64,000 nt of DNA from an uncultured Bacteroidales bacterium (GCA_905235375.1 CAJOLH010000005.1:1-64000); one strand, 5' to 3'; counted from the first letter of the stretch, positions 27,126 through 36,792 are shown. Notes: a model not told the origin generated them from the letters alone. Numbers and translations are program-made.

Positions 27126-29606
27126 ATGAACGTCCGATTCTTTGAGAAGACATATCGATATTTCGACTCCCATCGTGGTAGGTTGTGGCTGCTGCTCTCT
27201 GTCGTGGTAGCCACACTTGTTATGCTTGTTTCGCAATTGGAATTCATGGAGCAGGTCACCGACTTCCTGCCTGTCGATGACGAGTACAAGCAGGCGATGT
27301 CAATCTATCAGGACGTGGCAGCTGGCGACAAGATTGTTCTTCAGTTCATCGATGAGAAGTCCTTTCCGTCGAAAGCTGATCCTCAGAAACTGATATCAGC
27401 GGTAGCGCATTTTGGCAACTTGCTTTCCGAACGCGATACGACCCGATGCATCATTGACTCCTGGCAGCCCCAGGTTGATGTGGAGCGCATCCTCGACGTT
27501 TTCGAATTTGTCTATGCACATCTGCCTTATTATTTGAAGGAGCAGGACTATCAGGCCTTGGACTCACTGATGACGATGCAGGCGGATGCAGATTCCACCT
27601 TTGTTGAGAAGCGCCTCCTTAGGGTGCGGCATCTCTTGGCCTCTTCATCGGGGACCTTTCTTCAGCCCATGCTGCAATACGATCCGCTTGGACTTGGTAA
27701 CCGTGTCGCTGCATCGCTGCGAGATTACCAGCCTGAGCTGGGTCTGGTGAATATTGATGGCTATCTTTTTACGCCCGATTCGTTGTGTTGCCTGGTTCCT
27801 CTTGCTTCTCCATACGGCAGCAGTGAGAGTGCAGGCAATGCAAGGCTGATAAGGATGCTCGACGAGATTGGTCAGGAAGTGCAGTTGGCCGAACGGGTGA
27901 CCGTTCGGGCTACAGGTTCCCCTGTCATTGCCGTCGGCAATAGCACGCAGATCCGTCGCGATACGCTGTTCTCTGCCGTTTTTGCCATAGTCCTGATTCT
28001 GGCTCTTCTCTTGTACGCTTTCCGCAGTTTCAGGCCATTGATGTATATTCTGGTTACCATTGTTTTTGGTTTCTGCTTTGGTTTGGGACTCATGCGTTTG
28101 GTTCATGCCGAGATTTCGCTGATTGTGGTGGGAATGTCTTCCATCCTCATCGGCATTGCCGTCAATTACCCTTTGCATTTCCTATGCCACAGGCGGGATG
28201 GCGGCGATTGGCGCGAACTTGTTTCTCCTCTTCTGATCGGCAATATCACAACAGTGGGAGCCTTCCTGACCTTGATACCCCTCAAGGCTACAGCAATTCG
28301 CGACCTGGGGATATTTGCCGCCTTGATGCTTGTCGGCACCATCCTGTTCACCCTTCTAATTCTCCCGCATATCGCTCGAAACATGAAGGTGCCGCGCCGG
28401 GTTGCGGCAGATGATGAAGTGTTTTCGATTGGTTCTCGTCCGAAGTCTTCCCATCGTTTTCTTTTCGGAGGCATTCTCCTTATCCTGACGTTAGCCTTAG
28501 CATGGTTCAGCCTCGACACCAGTTTCGATACCGATCTGAACCACATCAACTATATGTCCGACGAGCAGCGAACCGACTTCGTACGCCTCTCGGAGCTAAA
28601 TGGACAAAAGAAGGGGTTTGCAACGGTTTATCTTTCAGCCAATGGATTGTCCGAACTGGAAGATAAGACGCAGGTGGTTGACAGCCTTGCAGGGAAGGGT
28701 ATGATAGCCTTGCAGAAGAACCCTGCGCTGTTGCTCCCGGGTACTCAATTGCAGCAGGAGCGTTTGGCACGCTGGAACAACTATTGGCAAAGTCTTGAAA
28801 GGGATGGACGTTTCAGCTATTCATCATTTCAGGAGGATGCGGTCCGAGCAGGTTTTGCCGAAGATGCTTTTTTGCCCTTTGCGAACCTCTTGTCGATGAC
28901 AACGGCCGACACCTGTCAAATCGAAAGTTTCTCTCCTCTGACAAACAATATCCTCACAGGTCTTGTCCAGCTGGAGACGGGGAAGTATGTGGCCCAACTT
29001 TCCGTGCCTCTTGAATATGTGGACGAAGTGGAACTGATGACCGGAGGCTTTGATCTGCCTGGGCTGAACCGGCGTGTCTTGAGTGCGCTGACGTCCGATT
29101 TCAACTATATCGGTATAGCGTGTTCGCTCATCGTCTTCCTGTTCTTGTGGATCAGTTTCGGGCGCATCGAGCTGGCGTGTCTTGCTTTTCTGCCGATGCT
29201 GATTGGCTGGATCTGGATTTTGGGCATCATGCAGCTGCTGGATATTCAGTTTAATATTGTCAACATCATTCTTGCCACATTCATTTTCGGTCAAGGAGAC
29301 GATTATACAATTTTTGTGGTGGAGGGACTGATTAGCGATTATCGCCAATCTGTCAGAACGGGACGAACTGTCCATCTAACCTTGATGAGTCATCGTCGCA
29401 GCATCCTGCTTTCTGCGCTTATTATGTTCGTCGGCATCGGTGTGCTGATTCTGGCTAAGCATCCAGCCCTACATTCCTTGGCTGAGGTGACCATCGTCGG
29501 CATGGGCGTGGTGGTGCTGATGGCATGGATTGTGCCGCCGCTTTTATTCGATTGGCTTGTCAGCCATGACAAATCTTTACGAGACTATATTTTAAAAGGT
29601 GTATAA
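27126..29606 (+). CDS. MMPL/RND-superfamily lipid exporter
   Basis: An 826-residue inner-membrane protein with the duplicated RND/MMPL plan: TM1 near residue 20-40, a large periplasmic loop, a TM2-6 block (LFSAVFAIVLILALLLYAFR, then MYILVTIVFGFCFGLGL), a second extracytoplasmic loop and a second TM block (IACSLIVFLFLWISFG, then FIFGQGDDYTIFVVEG, the proton-relay region with Asp/Tyr). It is shorter than HAE-type RND pumps and fits exporters of lipids, such as MmpL and the predicted exporters of aryl-polyene clusters. It lies between the GNAT-like gene and the acyl carrier protein, so an acylated product of this operon is its likely cargo. Confidence 0.85.
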   Translation: MNVRFFEKTYRYFDSHRGRLWLLLSVVVATLVMLVSQLEFMEQVTDFLPVDDEYKQAMSIYQDVAAGDKIVLQFIDEKSFPSKADPQKLISAVAHFGNLLSERDTTRCIIDSWQPQVDVERILDVFEFVYAHLPYYLKEQDYQALDSLMTMQADADSTFVEKRLLRVRHLLASSSGTFLQPMLQYDPLGLGNRVAASLRDYQPELGLVNIDGYLFTPDSLCCLVPLASPYGSSESAGNARLIRMLDEIGQEVQLAERVTVRATGSPVIAVGNSTQIRRDTLFSAVFAIVLILALLLYAFRSFRPLMYILVTIVFGFCFGLGLMRLVHAEISLIVVGMSSILIGIAVNYPLHFLCHRRDGGDWRELVSPLLIGNITTVGAFLTLIPLKATAIRDLGIFAALMLVGTILFTLLILPHIARNMKVPRRVAADDEVFSIGSRPKSSHRFLFGGILLILTLALAWFSLDTSFDTDLNHINYMSDEQRTDFVRLSELNGQKKGFATVYLSANGLSELEDKTQVVDSLAGKGMIALQKNPALLLPGTQLQQERLARWNNYWQSLERDGRFSYSSFQEDAVRAGFAEDAFLPFANLLSMTTADTCQIESFSPLTNNILTGLVQLETGKYVAQLSVPLEYVDEVELMTGGFDLPGLNRRVLSALTSDFNYIGIACSLIVFLFLWISFGRIELACLAFLPMLIGWIWILGIMQLLDIQFNIVNIILATFIFGQGDDYTIFVVEGLISDYRQSVRTGRTVHLTLMSHRRSILLSALIMFVGIGVLILAKHPALHSLAEVTIVGMGVVVLMAWIVPPLLFDWLVSHDKSLRDYILKGV

Positions 29607-29607
29607 A

Positions 29608-29835
29608 ATGAAAGAAAGAATCCGCATTTTGCTCGAAGACCAGCTACCACTGGTGGACCTTGATAGCGATACGCTTTATCAGGAACTTGATTCGCTGGGT
29701 GTGACTACGATTCTGATGACTTTGTCCGACGAATATGGCATCCTGTTGGATAGCCGTGATGCTACGCCGAAGAATCTACGCAACCTTGATTCGCTGGTTG
29801 CTTTGGTCGAACGCAAACTTGCCGAGAAGCAGTGA
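29608..29835 (+). CDS. Acyl carrier protein
   Basis: A 75-residue acidic helical protein with the phosphopantetheine attachment motif DSLG (Ser29) in LYQELDSLGVTTILMTLSDE. It would carry an acyl chain as a thioester. I use the ATG at 29608, 2 bases after the exporter stop; an upstream in-frame GTG overlaps the exporter. Its TGA overlaps the GTG start of the adenylating enzyme (GTGA, 29832-29835), so carrier and loading enzyme are translationally coupled. This is unlikely to be the housekeeping fatty-acid ACP, whose gene normally sits beside fabF. Confidence 0.85.
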   Translation: MKERIRILLEDQLPLVDLDSDTLYQELDSLGVTTILMTLSDEYGILLDSRDATPKNLRNLDSLVALVERKLAEKQ

Positions 29836-31095
29836 GATGGATTGATTATGTTGCGAAGGTCGTGGAGCGCTATCCCGACGATCCCGCTGTGATTTGTCAT
29901 GGCGAGCAGTTGACTTATGCCCAATTGTGGGATGAAGTAGGGAAGGAGGCGCTTATACTTTGTGACATTGAACATGTTCAAGAAGGACAATTTTATATAC
30001 AAAAGTGTACGCAGGACATTGCATACGTGGTGCGTTTTCTTGCCCTGCATCTGATCGGAGCACGATGTGACATCCTTTATACTACAGGTTCTACTGGTAA
30101 TCCCAAGGCTGTGTTGCTGAGCGACGAAGGAATGATAGCCAATGGCGAAAATCTAATTGATGCGATGGGCTTCCACCATGGGCTGACCTTTGTGGTTTGC
30201 GGACCTTTAGACCATTTCGGTCCGTGGAGCAAGATGCTTCCTGTCTTCATGACAGGGGGAACGCTTCATATACTTGACGGGTTGAAGGATTTGGAGGCAT
30301 TGTTCGACGCACTTCGTCCAGCCTCCACTTCCAATGACAAGGCAAAATCTGCAACATTCCTTGTGCCCAGTGCTATTCGAATGCTGCTGCAATGCTGTCG
30401 TGAGCGTTTGGCAGAACTTGCCGATTGCATCGAATTCATTGAAACCGGTGCCGCCCCAATTGCTACCGTCGATATGCAGCAGTTGCGTGAAGTTATATAA
30501 CACCTATGCAAGTACCGAAACGGGCATAGTCTGTACCTATCCTTATCATCAGTCGCAATCTATCTTACAAGGTTGTGTCGGACCTGCAATGAAGCATTCC
30601 GAGGTAAAGATAGGCCCCGATGGGGAAATCTGTGTGAGTGGGCCGATACTGATGGCAGGATATCTGAATGAAGATGCAGGAGGGAATATGCAACTTGAAC
30701 CTGTTGGCAAGATATTCCAAACCACCGATCTGGGCTATCTTGATGTTGAAGGCCGATTGTTCTTGACTGGACGTTCCAGCGAATTCATCAACATCGGAGG
30801 CTTGAAGTTAAGCCCAATAGAGGTAGAAGATGCTGCCATGGGTTTCGCAGGGATTCTGGATTGTCTTTGCATTCCCGTCTCGCATCCTGTGATGGGACAG
30901 GTACCGAAGTTGTTAGTTGTGCTTCAAGAGGGTAATTCATTCAACAAAAGGGAACTTGCACGATATTTAAAGGAAAAACTGACCGAGAACTGGAAAGTCC
31001 CGATCAGCTATGAGGTGGTTGATGCGATACGCACGATGACCAATGGAAAGAAGAATCGCAAATATTATCTTACATCATGTGCAGACCAGCCTTGA
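29832..31095 (+). pseudogene. Acyl-adenylating enzyme (AMP ligase), frameshifted
   Basis: An ANL-superfamily ligase split over two frames. The first segment (GTG 29832 to TAA 30500) has the P-loop YTTGSTGNPKAV and ends ...MQQLREVI. The second frame resumes at about 30493 with YNTYASTETG (A5 motif), then TTDLGYLDVEGRLFLTGRSS (A7/A8) and a C-terminal Lys region (IRTMTNGKKNRKYY), ending at TGA 31095. Family alignments normally have about 5-7 more residues between LRE and YNTY, so a deletion of about 17 nt explains the break better than one inserted base. All other motifs are intact, so the lesion is recent, an assembly error, or a true frameshift site. It would load the neighbouring ACP. Confidence 0.8.
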
Positions 31096-31663
31096 TGAGG
31101 GCCTGAACTGACATCGAAGGGTCTTTTGCGAGCAGTTGGTTGATGGCTTTTTGCGCATTTGCTTGGGGATAGCCCAATGCCATGAGTGCCTGGATAGCCT
31201 CATCGCCATGCTCGTTGCTGGCGACGAGAACGCTTGTCTTGTCGGTCGCTGCATTGATGCCAAGCTTGCCTACCTTGTCGCGCAGATCGACGATGATGCG
31301 CTGGGCGGTCTTTGCACCGATACCTTTCACGTTCTTGAGCTGACGATCATTGCCACTGCTTACTACGGCTACAAGTTCATCGGGCGATAAGCTCGAAAGG
31401 ATACAGCGCGCTGTGTTGGGACCCACGCCGCTCACGGTGATGAGCAGTTCGTAGAGTCCGCGCTCCTGTTTCGACGAGAATCCATAGAGGAGGTGGGCAT
31501 CTTCGCGTATCGACTCACTGACATAAATCTTCTGCACCTGACCTTTCTTCAGGTGGTCGTAGGTATAGACCGAGATGGCACAGGCATAGCCTACTCCATG
31601 ACACTCTACGACGGCCATGGTTGGGTCGAGTTCTGTAATTTCCCCCTTCAAATATTCTATCAT
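31070..31663 (-). CDS. ruvA: Holliday junction branch migration protein RuvA
   Basis: A 197-residue RuvA, which tetramerises on Holliday junctions and recruits RuvB. Domain I starts MIEYLKGEITELDPTMAVVE; domain II has the helix-hairpin-helix pair (LLITVSGVGPNTARCIL and LKNVKGIGAKTAQRII); domain III is the RuvB-binding C-terminus (QALMALGYPQANAQKAI). I use the ATG at 31661-31663; the frame is open further but the extension does not match the family and runs into the promoter. Its 3' end overlaps the convergent ligase pseudogene by 26 bp (31070-31095). Confidence 0.95.
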   Translation of the reverse strand: MIEYLKGEITELDPTMAVVECHGVGYACAISVYTYDHLKKGQVQKIYVSESIREDAHLLYGFSSKQERGLYELLITVSGVGPNTARCILSSLSPDELVAVVSSGNDRQLKNVKGIGAKTAQRIIVDLRDKVGKLGINAATDKTSVLVASNEHGDEAIQALMALGYPQANAQKAINQLLAKDPSMSVQALIKAGLHMM

Positions 31664-31702
31664 TTTTGCGATTGTTTCGAAAATAAACCAATAATTTATG
31701 CG

Positions 31703-31710
31703 CAAAGATA
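31703..31710 (-). promoter_or_regulatory. -7 element for ruvA
   Basis: Reads TATCTTTG on the minus strand, about 40 bp upstream of the ruvA ATG. Confidence 0.55.
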
Positions 31711-31794
31711 ATATAAATTTGCATTAAAAACAATTTTTTCAAGCAAATATTACAAAATATTGGTAAATTATTTTTTTTTCTGCTCATAATTAAA

Positions 31795-31802
31795 TATATT
31801 TG
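31795..31802 (+). promoter_or_regulatory. -7 element for the tolC operon
   Basis: TATATTTG, about 37 bp upstream of the ATG at 31839; the -33 region is a T-run without a clear TTTG. Confidence 0.55.
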
Positions 31803-31838
31803 CGGCGTATATTGTGCATATTTTCATTTCACTTTTAT

Positions 31839-33332
31839 ATGAAAAAATATTTGTTTTTTGCTTTATTGGCAGTCCTTTCTTTACCCGTCTTTTCACAGAT
31901 GACGTTGACGCTTGATAGTTGTCGAGCTATGGCACTGCGTAATAATAATCAGCTGAATGCCACTCGTCTCAAGCAAGATGTAGCGAAGGATGTTCGCAAG
32001 GCTGCGCGCACCAGTTATCTGCCAAAGATTGATGCTGTGGGCGGTTACGAATATTTCAACAAGCAGGTCTCCTTGCTCAGTGATGAGAATAAGGCTGCTT
32101 TTTCGAACCTTGGCACCAATCTTTCCACGTCGTTGGGCTCCAATCTGAGCACTTTGCTCGCTGAATTAGCTCAGAATGGAATGATTTCGCTCACTACTGC
32201 ACAGGACTTTGGTACCATTTTCCAAAATCTTGGTCCTGGATTAGCACAAATGGGTGATGCTGTAGGACAAGGCATCGTTGATGCCTTCCACACCGACAAC
32301 CGCAACATGTGGATGGGGTCGGTGATGGCTCGTCAACCTATTTACATGGGTGGCGCTATTGTTGCAGCCAATAAGATGGCTGATATTGCCGAAAAGATTG
32401 CAGCTGACGATTTGCGTGGCATGATACAGAATACGCTTTACGACATCGACAAGACCTATTGGCTTGTGGTATCGCTCAAACAGAAGCAGCGCCTTGCGCT
32501 CAGTTATCGTGACCTTGTGTCGAAACTTAGCGATGATGTCCATAAGATGATAGACGAGGGCCTGGCTACGCGTGCTGATGGATTGAAGGTAGATGTGAAA
32601 GTCAACGAGGCTGATATGCAACTCACACAGGTAGAGGATGGCCTCACACTCTCCAAGATGCTCCTCTGTCAACTTTGCGGCATTCCAGCCACGAGCGAGA
32701 TTATCCTTGCTGACGAGGATAATGAAATATTGAATATTGTGGACGATGTTGCTGTATTGGAAGGTCTTTCGCCCGATAGTCGTCCCGAACTCAATATGCT
32801 TGAACGTACTGTAGAACTTAGCAAACAGACTACCAATCTCACACGTTCTGCTTTCCTGCCCCATGTCGCTTTGACGGGTGGTTACCTTGTTTCCAACCCG
32901 AATGTGTTCAATGGCTTTGAAAAGAAGTTCGCGGGAGTCTGGAACGTTGGTGTTCTCGTGCAGGTTCCGGTTTGGAATTGGTTTGAAGGTGTCTATAAGG
33001 TTCGTGCCAGCAAGACTGCCACCAATATTGCTCGTCTGGAACTTGACGATGCACGCGAAAAGATTGACCTTCAGGTGGAGCAAAGTCGCTTTAAGGTTGA
33101 TGAGGCGAAGAAACGCCTGCAGATGGCAACCCGCAATGTCGCTAATGCGGAGGAAAATCTCCGTTGCGCCAATGTCGGTTTCCGAGAGGGGGTAATTGAG
33201 ACTACCGAAGTGATGGCTGCCCAGACAGCATGGCAGCAGGCCAAGTCGCAGCTGATTGATGCAGAAATTGATGTCAAACTTGCACAAGTGAACTTGAAGA
33301 AGGCATTGGGTGTCCTTCAGCAAGGATTCTGA
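31839..33332 (+). CDS. TolC-family outer-membrane efflux protein
   Basis: A 497-residue outer-membrane channel with signal peptide MKKYLFFALLAVLSLPVFSQ. It has the two homologous TolC halves: the first begins LTLDSCRAMALRNNNQL and the second ELNMLERTVELSKQTTNLTR. A long coiled-coil helix near the end (VEQSRFKVDEAKKRLQMATR) is typical of the periplasmic tunnel. I start at the ATG at 31839, since the longer frame's extra residues precede a perfect signal peptide and overlap the -7 element. First gene of a tolC-MFP-permease-permease operon. Confidence 0.92.
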   Translation: MKKYLFFALLAVLSLPVFSQMTLTLDSCRAMALRNNNQLNATRLKQDVAKDVRKAARTSYLPKIDAVGGYEYFNKQVSLLSDENKAAFSNLGTNLSTSLGSNLSTLLAELAQNGMISLTTAQDFGTIFQNLGPGLAQMGDAVGQGIVDAFHTDNRNMWMGSVMARQPIYMGGAIVAANKMADIAEKIAADDLRGMIQNTLYDIDKTYWLVVSLKQKQRLALSYRDLVSKLSDDVHKMIDEGLATRADGLKVDVKVNEADMQLTQVEDGLTLSKMLLCQLCGIPATSEIILADEDNEILNIVDDVAVLEGLSPDSRPELNMLERTVELSKQTTNLTRSAFLPHVALTGGYLVSNPNVFNGFEKKFAGVWNVGVLVQVPVWNWFEGVYKVRASKTATNIARLELDDAREKIDLQVEQSRFKVDEAKKRLQMATRNVANAEENLRCANVGFREGVIETTEVMAAQTAWQQAKSQLIDAEIDVKLAQVNLKKALGVLQQGF

Positions 33333-33362
33333 ATTGTTCGAAATGTAATAAATATTAATAAT

Positions 33363-34349
33363 ATGACAGAAAATAGAGAACATAACAACATCCTACTGGC
33401 CGTCTTTGGCCTGTTGGCAGTAGTAGTAGTGATTGGCCTTATCGGTTTCTTTACACTTGGTAGGAGTGAGGAGATCATTCAAGGTGAGGTTGAGGTTTCG
33501 GAATTCCGCGTTTCCAGCAAACTTCCTGGGCGTGTGCTCGACATCCGTGTTGAAGAGGGCGACTATGTGAATGTGGGCGATACGCTCGTAATTCTTGAAG
33601 CGCCTGAGGCAACTGCCCAGCAGAAAGTGGCCGAGGCTACTGAGGGTGCAGCTGCTGCAATAAGCGAGATGACGCAGATTGGTGCCCGTGCCGAGACTAT
33701 TCAGGGTGCCTTCCAGATGTATCAGGCAGCCTTGGCTGCCAGCGAAATTGCCGAGAAGACCTATAAGCGTGTGCAAAATCTCTTCGATGAGGGTGTGGTC
33801 AGTGCTCAGAAGCGCGATGAGGCTTTTGCTGCCTACAAGGCTTCGAAGGCACAGGTTGATGCTGCAAAAAGCCAGTACGACATGGCACGTAATGGAGCAC
33901 GTGTCCAGGAGAAGCAGGCTGCCCGCAAACAGGTCGAAGCTGCGCAAGGTGCAGTAGATCTCATCAATTCGATGCTTCGCGAAACTGTTCAGGTGGCTAC
34001 TGTTGCGGGAGAGGTTAGCGCCATCTATCCTAAGGAGGGCGAACTTGTCGGTCTCGGATCTCCCATCATGACCATCTCCATCATGGATGACATGTGGGGT
34101 ATCTTCAATATTCGTGAAGACCAACTCAACGGCATGAAAGTCGGTGATGTCAAAACGGCATATATCCCTGCTTTCAAGAAGGAATTGCAATTAAAGGTAA
34201 CTTACATGAAGGATGAAGGTTCGTTCGCAACTTGGAAGGCTACCAAGGCGAACGGACAATATGACCTCAAGACCTTCGAGGTGAAGGCAACACCTACGGA
34301 GAAGTTTGAAGGTCTTCGTCCAGGCATGAGTCTGATCATTAAGGATTAA
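33363..34349 (+). CDS. HlyD/EmrA-type membrane fusion protein
   Basis: A 328-residue periplasmic adaptor with one N-terminal anchor (about residues 9-31). A lipoyl/barrel-sandwich half-motif follows (RVSSKLPGRVLDIRVEEGDY), then a long helical hairpin rich in Ala, Gln and Lys (about 80-200), then the second lipoyl half (VATVAGEVSAIYPKEGELVG) and a beta-barrel region. It connects an inner-membrane transporter with TolC. Spacing to the next gene is 1 bp, so the four-gene operon is tight. Confidence 0.9.
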   Translation: MTENREHNNILLAVFGLLAVVVVIGLIGFFTLGRSEEIIQGEVEVSEFRVSSKLPGRVLDIRVEEGDYVNVGDTLVILEAPEATAQQKVAEATEGAAAAISEMTQIGARAETIQGAFQMYQAALAASEIAEKTYKRVQNLFDEGVVSAQKRDEAFAAYKASKAQVDAAKSQYDMARNGARVQEKQAARKQVEAAQGAVDLINSMLRETVQVATVAGEVSAIYPKEGELVGLGSPIMTISIMDDMWGIFNIREDQLNGMKVGDVKTAYIPAFKKELQLKVTYMKDEGSFATWKATKANGQYDLKTFEVKATPTEKFEGLRPGMSLIIKD

Positions 34350-34350
34350 G

Positions 34351-35523
34351 ATGAATACACTCTCGCGAATCATACAGATTGCTGGACGTGAATGCCGTAT
34401 CCTGGTGTTCAAGAATCCCATCTACTTGTTCTGCATGGTGCTGATACCCATCACCGTCATCATGTTTATGACGACGTTGCTGAGTGCAGGCCAGGTGGAG
34501 GAATTACCTGTGGGTGTGGTAGATCAGGACAATACGTCCACCTCGCGTCAGCTTATTCGTAAGCTCGACAGCTTCCAGACATCGCAAGTCGTGGGGCATT
34601 ACGCCAATGTCAATGATGCCCGCAATGCCATCCAGCGGGGCGAGATTTATGCCTTCCTCTTCATTCCCGAAGGTACAACCGGCGGATTATCTTTGTCGCA
34701 TCAGCCAAAAATTTCATTCTATTACAACAATGCATATTTGACGGCGGGTTCCAACACTTTCCGCGATTTGAAAACGGTTGCCACCTTAGGTTCAGCTGGA
34801 GTAGGACAGCAGAAACTATCGGCCATTGGCAAGACTGAACACGAGATTCTTGCTTATTTGCAACCAATCTCTGTAGATACGCATCTCTTGAACAATCCGT
34901 GGTCAAGCTATAATATCTATCTTACGACCACTATGGCGCCTGGGCTACTGATGCTGATGATGTTCCTGATCTCGGCTTATTCCATCGGCACAGAATTGAA
35001 GTTCGGTACATCGCATGAATGGATGCTGATGGCCGATGGCGATCCCATCGTGGCTGTCATTGGCAAGATGATTCCCCAAACAATCGTTTTCCTGCTCGTC
35101 TTCTATGGCTTCGAGTTCTACATTTACTATGTGCTCGACTTCCCGCATCCTGGTGGTGTATGGGCAATCCTTCTGCTTGGTTTTGTTGCGGTGGTATCGT
35201 CGCAAAGCTTCGGGGTTTTCCTTTTTGGCTTGGCTCCCTCACTTCGTATGTCGATGACGATGTGCAGTCTGTTGGCAATGCTTGGATTCAGTATGTCGGG
35301 TTGTACCTTCCCCGTCTTTGCTATGGATGGCGCGTTGCAGCTTTTGTCATGGATTTTCCCGTTGCGTCATTATTTTATAATATATCAGACCAATATCTTC
35401 AACGGGTTCCCGCTTGTCTATGCCTGGCCGCATTGGACGATGCTTATCATCTTCATGATACTGCCATTCTTCGTCATGCGCAACATCTACAGGGCTATGA
35501 TGGTCTATAAATATATTCCGTAG
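34351..35523 (+). CDS. ABC-2 type permease, YhhJ/YbhR-like, first copy
   Basis: A 390-residue ABC-2 transporter membrane subunit: TM1 near residues 24-45, a large periplasmic domain (about 50-195, PVGVVDQDNTSTSRQLIRKL), then five C-terminal TM segments with an EWMLMADGDPIVAVIGKMIP cytoplasmic loop. In E. coli-type YhiI-YhhJ and YbhFSR systems such permeases pair with an HlyD protein and export drugs or hydrophobic compounds. No ATP-binding subunit is encoded in this operon. Confidence 0.85.
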   Translation: MNTLSRIIQIAGRECRILVFKNPIYLFCMVLIPITVIMFMTTLLSAGQVEELPVGVVDQDNTSTSRQLIRKLDSFQTSQVVGHYANVNDARNAIQRGEIYAFLFIPEGTTGGLSLSHQPKISFYYNNAYLTAGSNTFRDLKTVATLGSAGVGQQKLSAIGKTEHEILAYLQPISVDTHLLNNPWSSYNIYLTTTMAPGLLMLMMFLISAYSIGTELKFGTSHEWMLMADGDPIVAVIGKMIPQTIVFLLVFYGFEFYIYYVLDFPHPGGVWAILLLGFVAVVSSQSFGVFLFGLAPSLRMSMTMCSLLAMLGFSMSGCTFPVFAMDGALQLLSWIFPLRHYFIIYQTNIFNGFPLVYAWPHWTMLIIFMILPFFVMRNIYRAMMVYKYIP

Positions 35524-35547
35524 TTTACCGAAACATCCGACAAGGCA

Positions 35548-36765
35548 ATGAATTTTGAAAAAATAAAGCGAATATTCCGAGAGGGCATTCATGACATGGC
35601 GGTCGTCTGGGCGAACGAGATGAAGATGACCGTCAAGGATGAGGCTGTGCTCATCTTCTTTGTGCTTGCACCTCTTGCTTATCCCTTGGTGTATTCCTGG
35701 ATTTACAACAACGAGGTAGTGCGCGATGTGCCGGTGGCTGTTGTTGACTACAGTCATTCGGCCGAAAGCCGTGAGTTCATTCGTTTGTGCGACGCTTCGC
35801 CCGATGTCAAGGTAGCTTATCATTGCATGAGTCTGACCGAGGCGCGTAATCTGGTCGGTCTCCATCAAGTAAACGGTGTGCTCTGGTTCCCTTCTGATTT
35901 CGACACCAATATCAATCGAGGCGATCAGGCTCATGTCAGTCTCTTCTGTGACATGAGTATGATGTTATCCTACAAGGCTATCTATCAAACGGTACAGGCT
36001 GTTTCGTCTAAGATGGGTTCCGAAATCCAATTGTCCCGCTCCTCAGGTTTTACCGATCGTGATGATGAGGTTACGTTGCGTCCGCTTGACTTTGATGAGG
36101 TGCCGATTTTTAATCCTTCGGGAGGATATGGCAGCTTCCTGCTTCCCGCTGTCCTCATTCTTGTCATTCAGCAGACCTTGCTGTTGGGTATAGGTCTTGC
36201 TGCAGGCACCAATCGTGAGAACAATCGTTATGGCGAACTAATCCCTATCGACCGGCATTATCGCGGTTTGTTCCGTATTGTCATGGGCAAAGCGCTATGC
36301 TACTTCATGATTTATGCTGTAGTGGCTGCCTATCTCACGCTTGTCTTGCCTAAATTGTTCCACTTCCCAATGCTGAGTTCACCGCAAGCTTTGATTGGAT
36401 TGCTTGTGCCTTATCTTCTTGCTTGTATCTTCTTCGGTATTACGCTTTCGTGTCTGGTACGCTATCGTGAGAATGTGATGTTGTTGGTGGTTGTCACTTC
36501 TCTTCCTTTCCTTTTCATTGCAGGCCTCTCTTGGCCATCAGAATCCATACCGGCATTCTGGAAAGGTGTCTCTTGGCTTATACCCAGCACATTTGGCATG
36601 AATGGATTTGTGGCTGTGAATAGTATGGGTGCCACGCTGCAGGACATCAGCACCGAGTACTTTGCGCTGTGGGCGCAGTCGCTGATCTACTTCTTCACCT
36701 CTTGTTTATTCTACAAGGTGCAGATTGATAGGGCAATCAGGCAGCAGAACGTTGAAAATCCTTGA
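35548..36765 (+). CDS. ABC-2 type permease, second copy
   Basis: A 405-residue paralogue of the preceding permease with the same plan: TM1 (VLIFFVLAPLAYPLVYSWIY), a periplasmic domain with VPVAVVDYSHSAESREFIRL, and five TM segments at the C-terminus. The pair probably forms a heterodimeric transmembrane pore, because two different ABC-2 permeases are typically encoded together. The stop codon lies inside the stem of the operon's terminator. Confidence 0.85.
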   Translation: MNFEKIKRIFREGIHDMAVVWANEMKMTVKDEAVLIFFVLAPLAYPLVYSWIYNNEVVRDVPVAVVDYSHSAESREFIRLCDASPDVKVAYHCMSLTEARNLVGLHQVNGVLWFPSDFDTNINRGDQAHVSLFCDMSMMLSYKAIYQTVQAVSSKMGSEIQLSRSSGFTDRDDEVTLRPLDFDEVPIFNPSGGYGSFLLPAVLILVIQQTLLLGIGLAAGTNRENNRYGELIPIDRHYRGLFRIVMGKALCYFMIYAVVAAYLTLVLPKLFHFPMLSSPQALIGLLVPYLLACIFFGITLSCLVRYRENVMLLVVVTSLPFLFIAGLSWPSESIPAFWKGVSWLIPSTFGMNGFVAVNSMGATLQDISTEYFALWAQSLIYFFTSCLFYKVQIDRAIRQQNVENP

Positions 36766-36792
36766 ACAAATGTTTCAAGGATATTTCTTTTT
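36758..36792 (+). terminator. Intrinsic terminator of the tolC operon
   Basis: Perfect 9-bp arms ATCCTTGAA (36758-36766) / TTCAAGGAT (36774-36782), followed by a T-rich run (ATTTCTTTTT). The 5' arm includes the TGA of the second permease. Confidence 0.8.

Noticed and set aside
34351..36765. Hidden ABC ATPase in the tolC operon
   Set aside because: I looked for Walker A and ABC signature motifs in the operon proteins and their gaps and found none.
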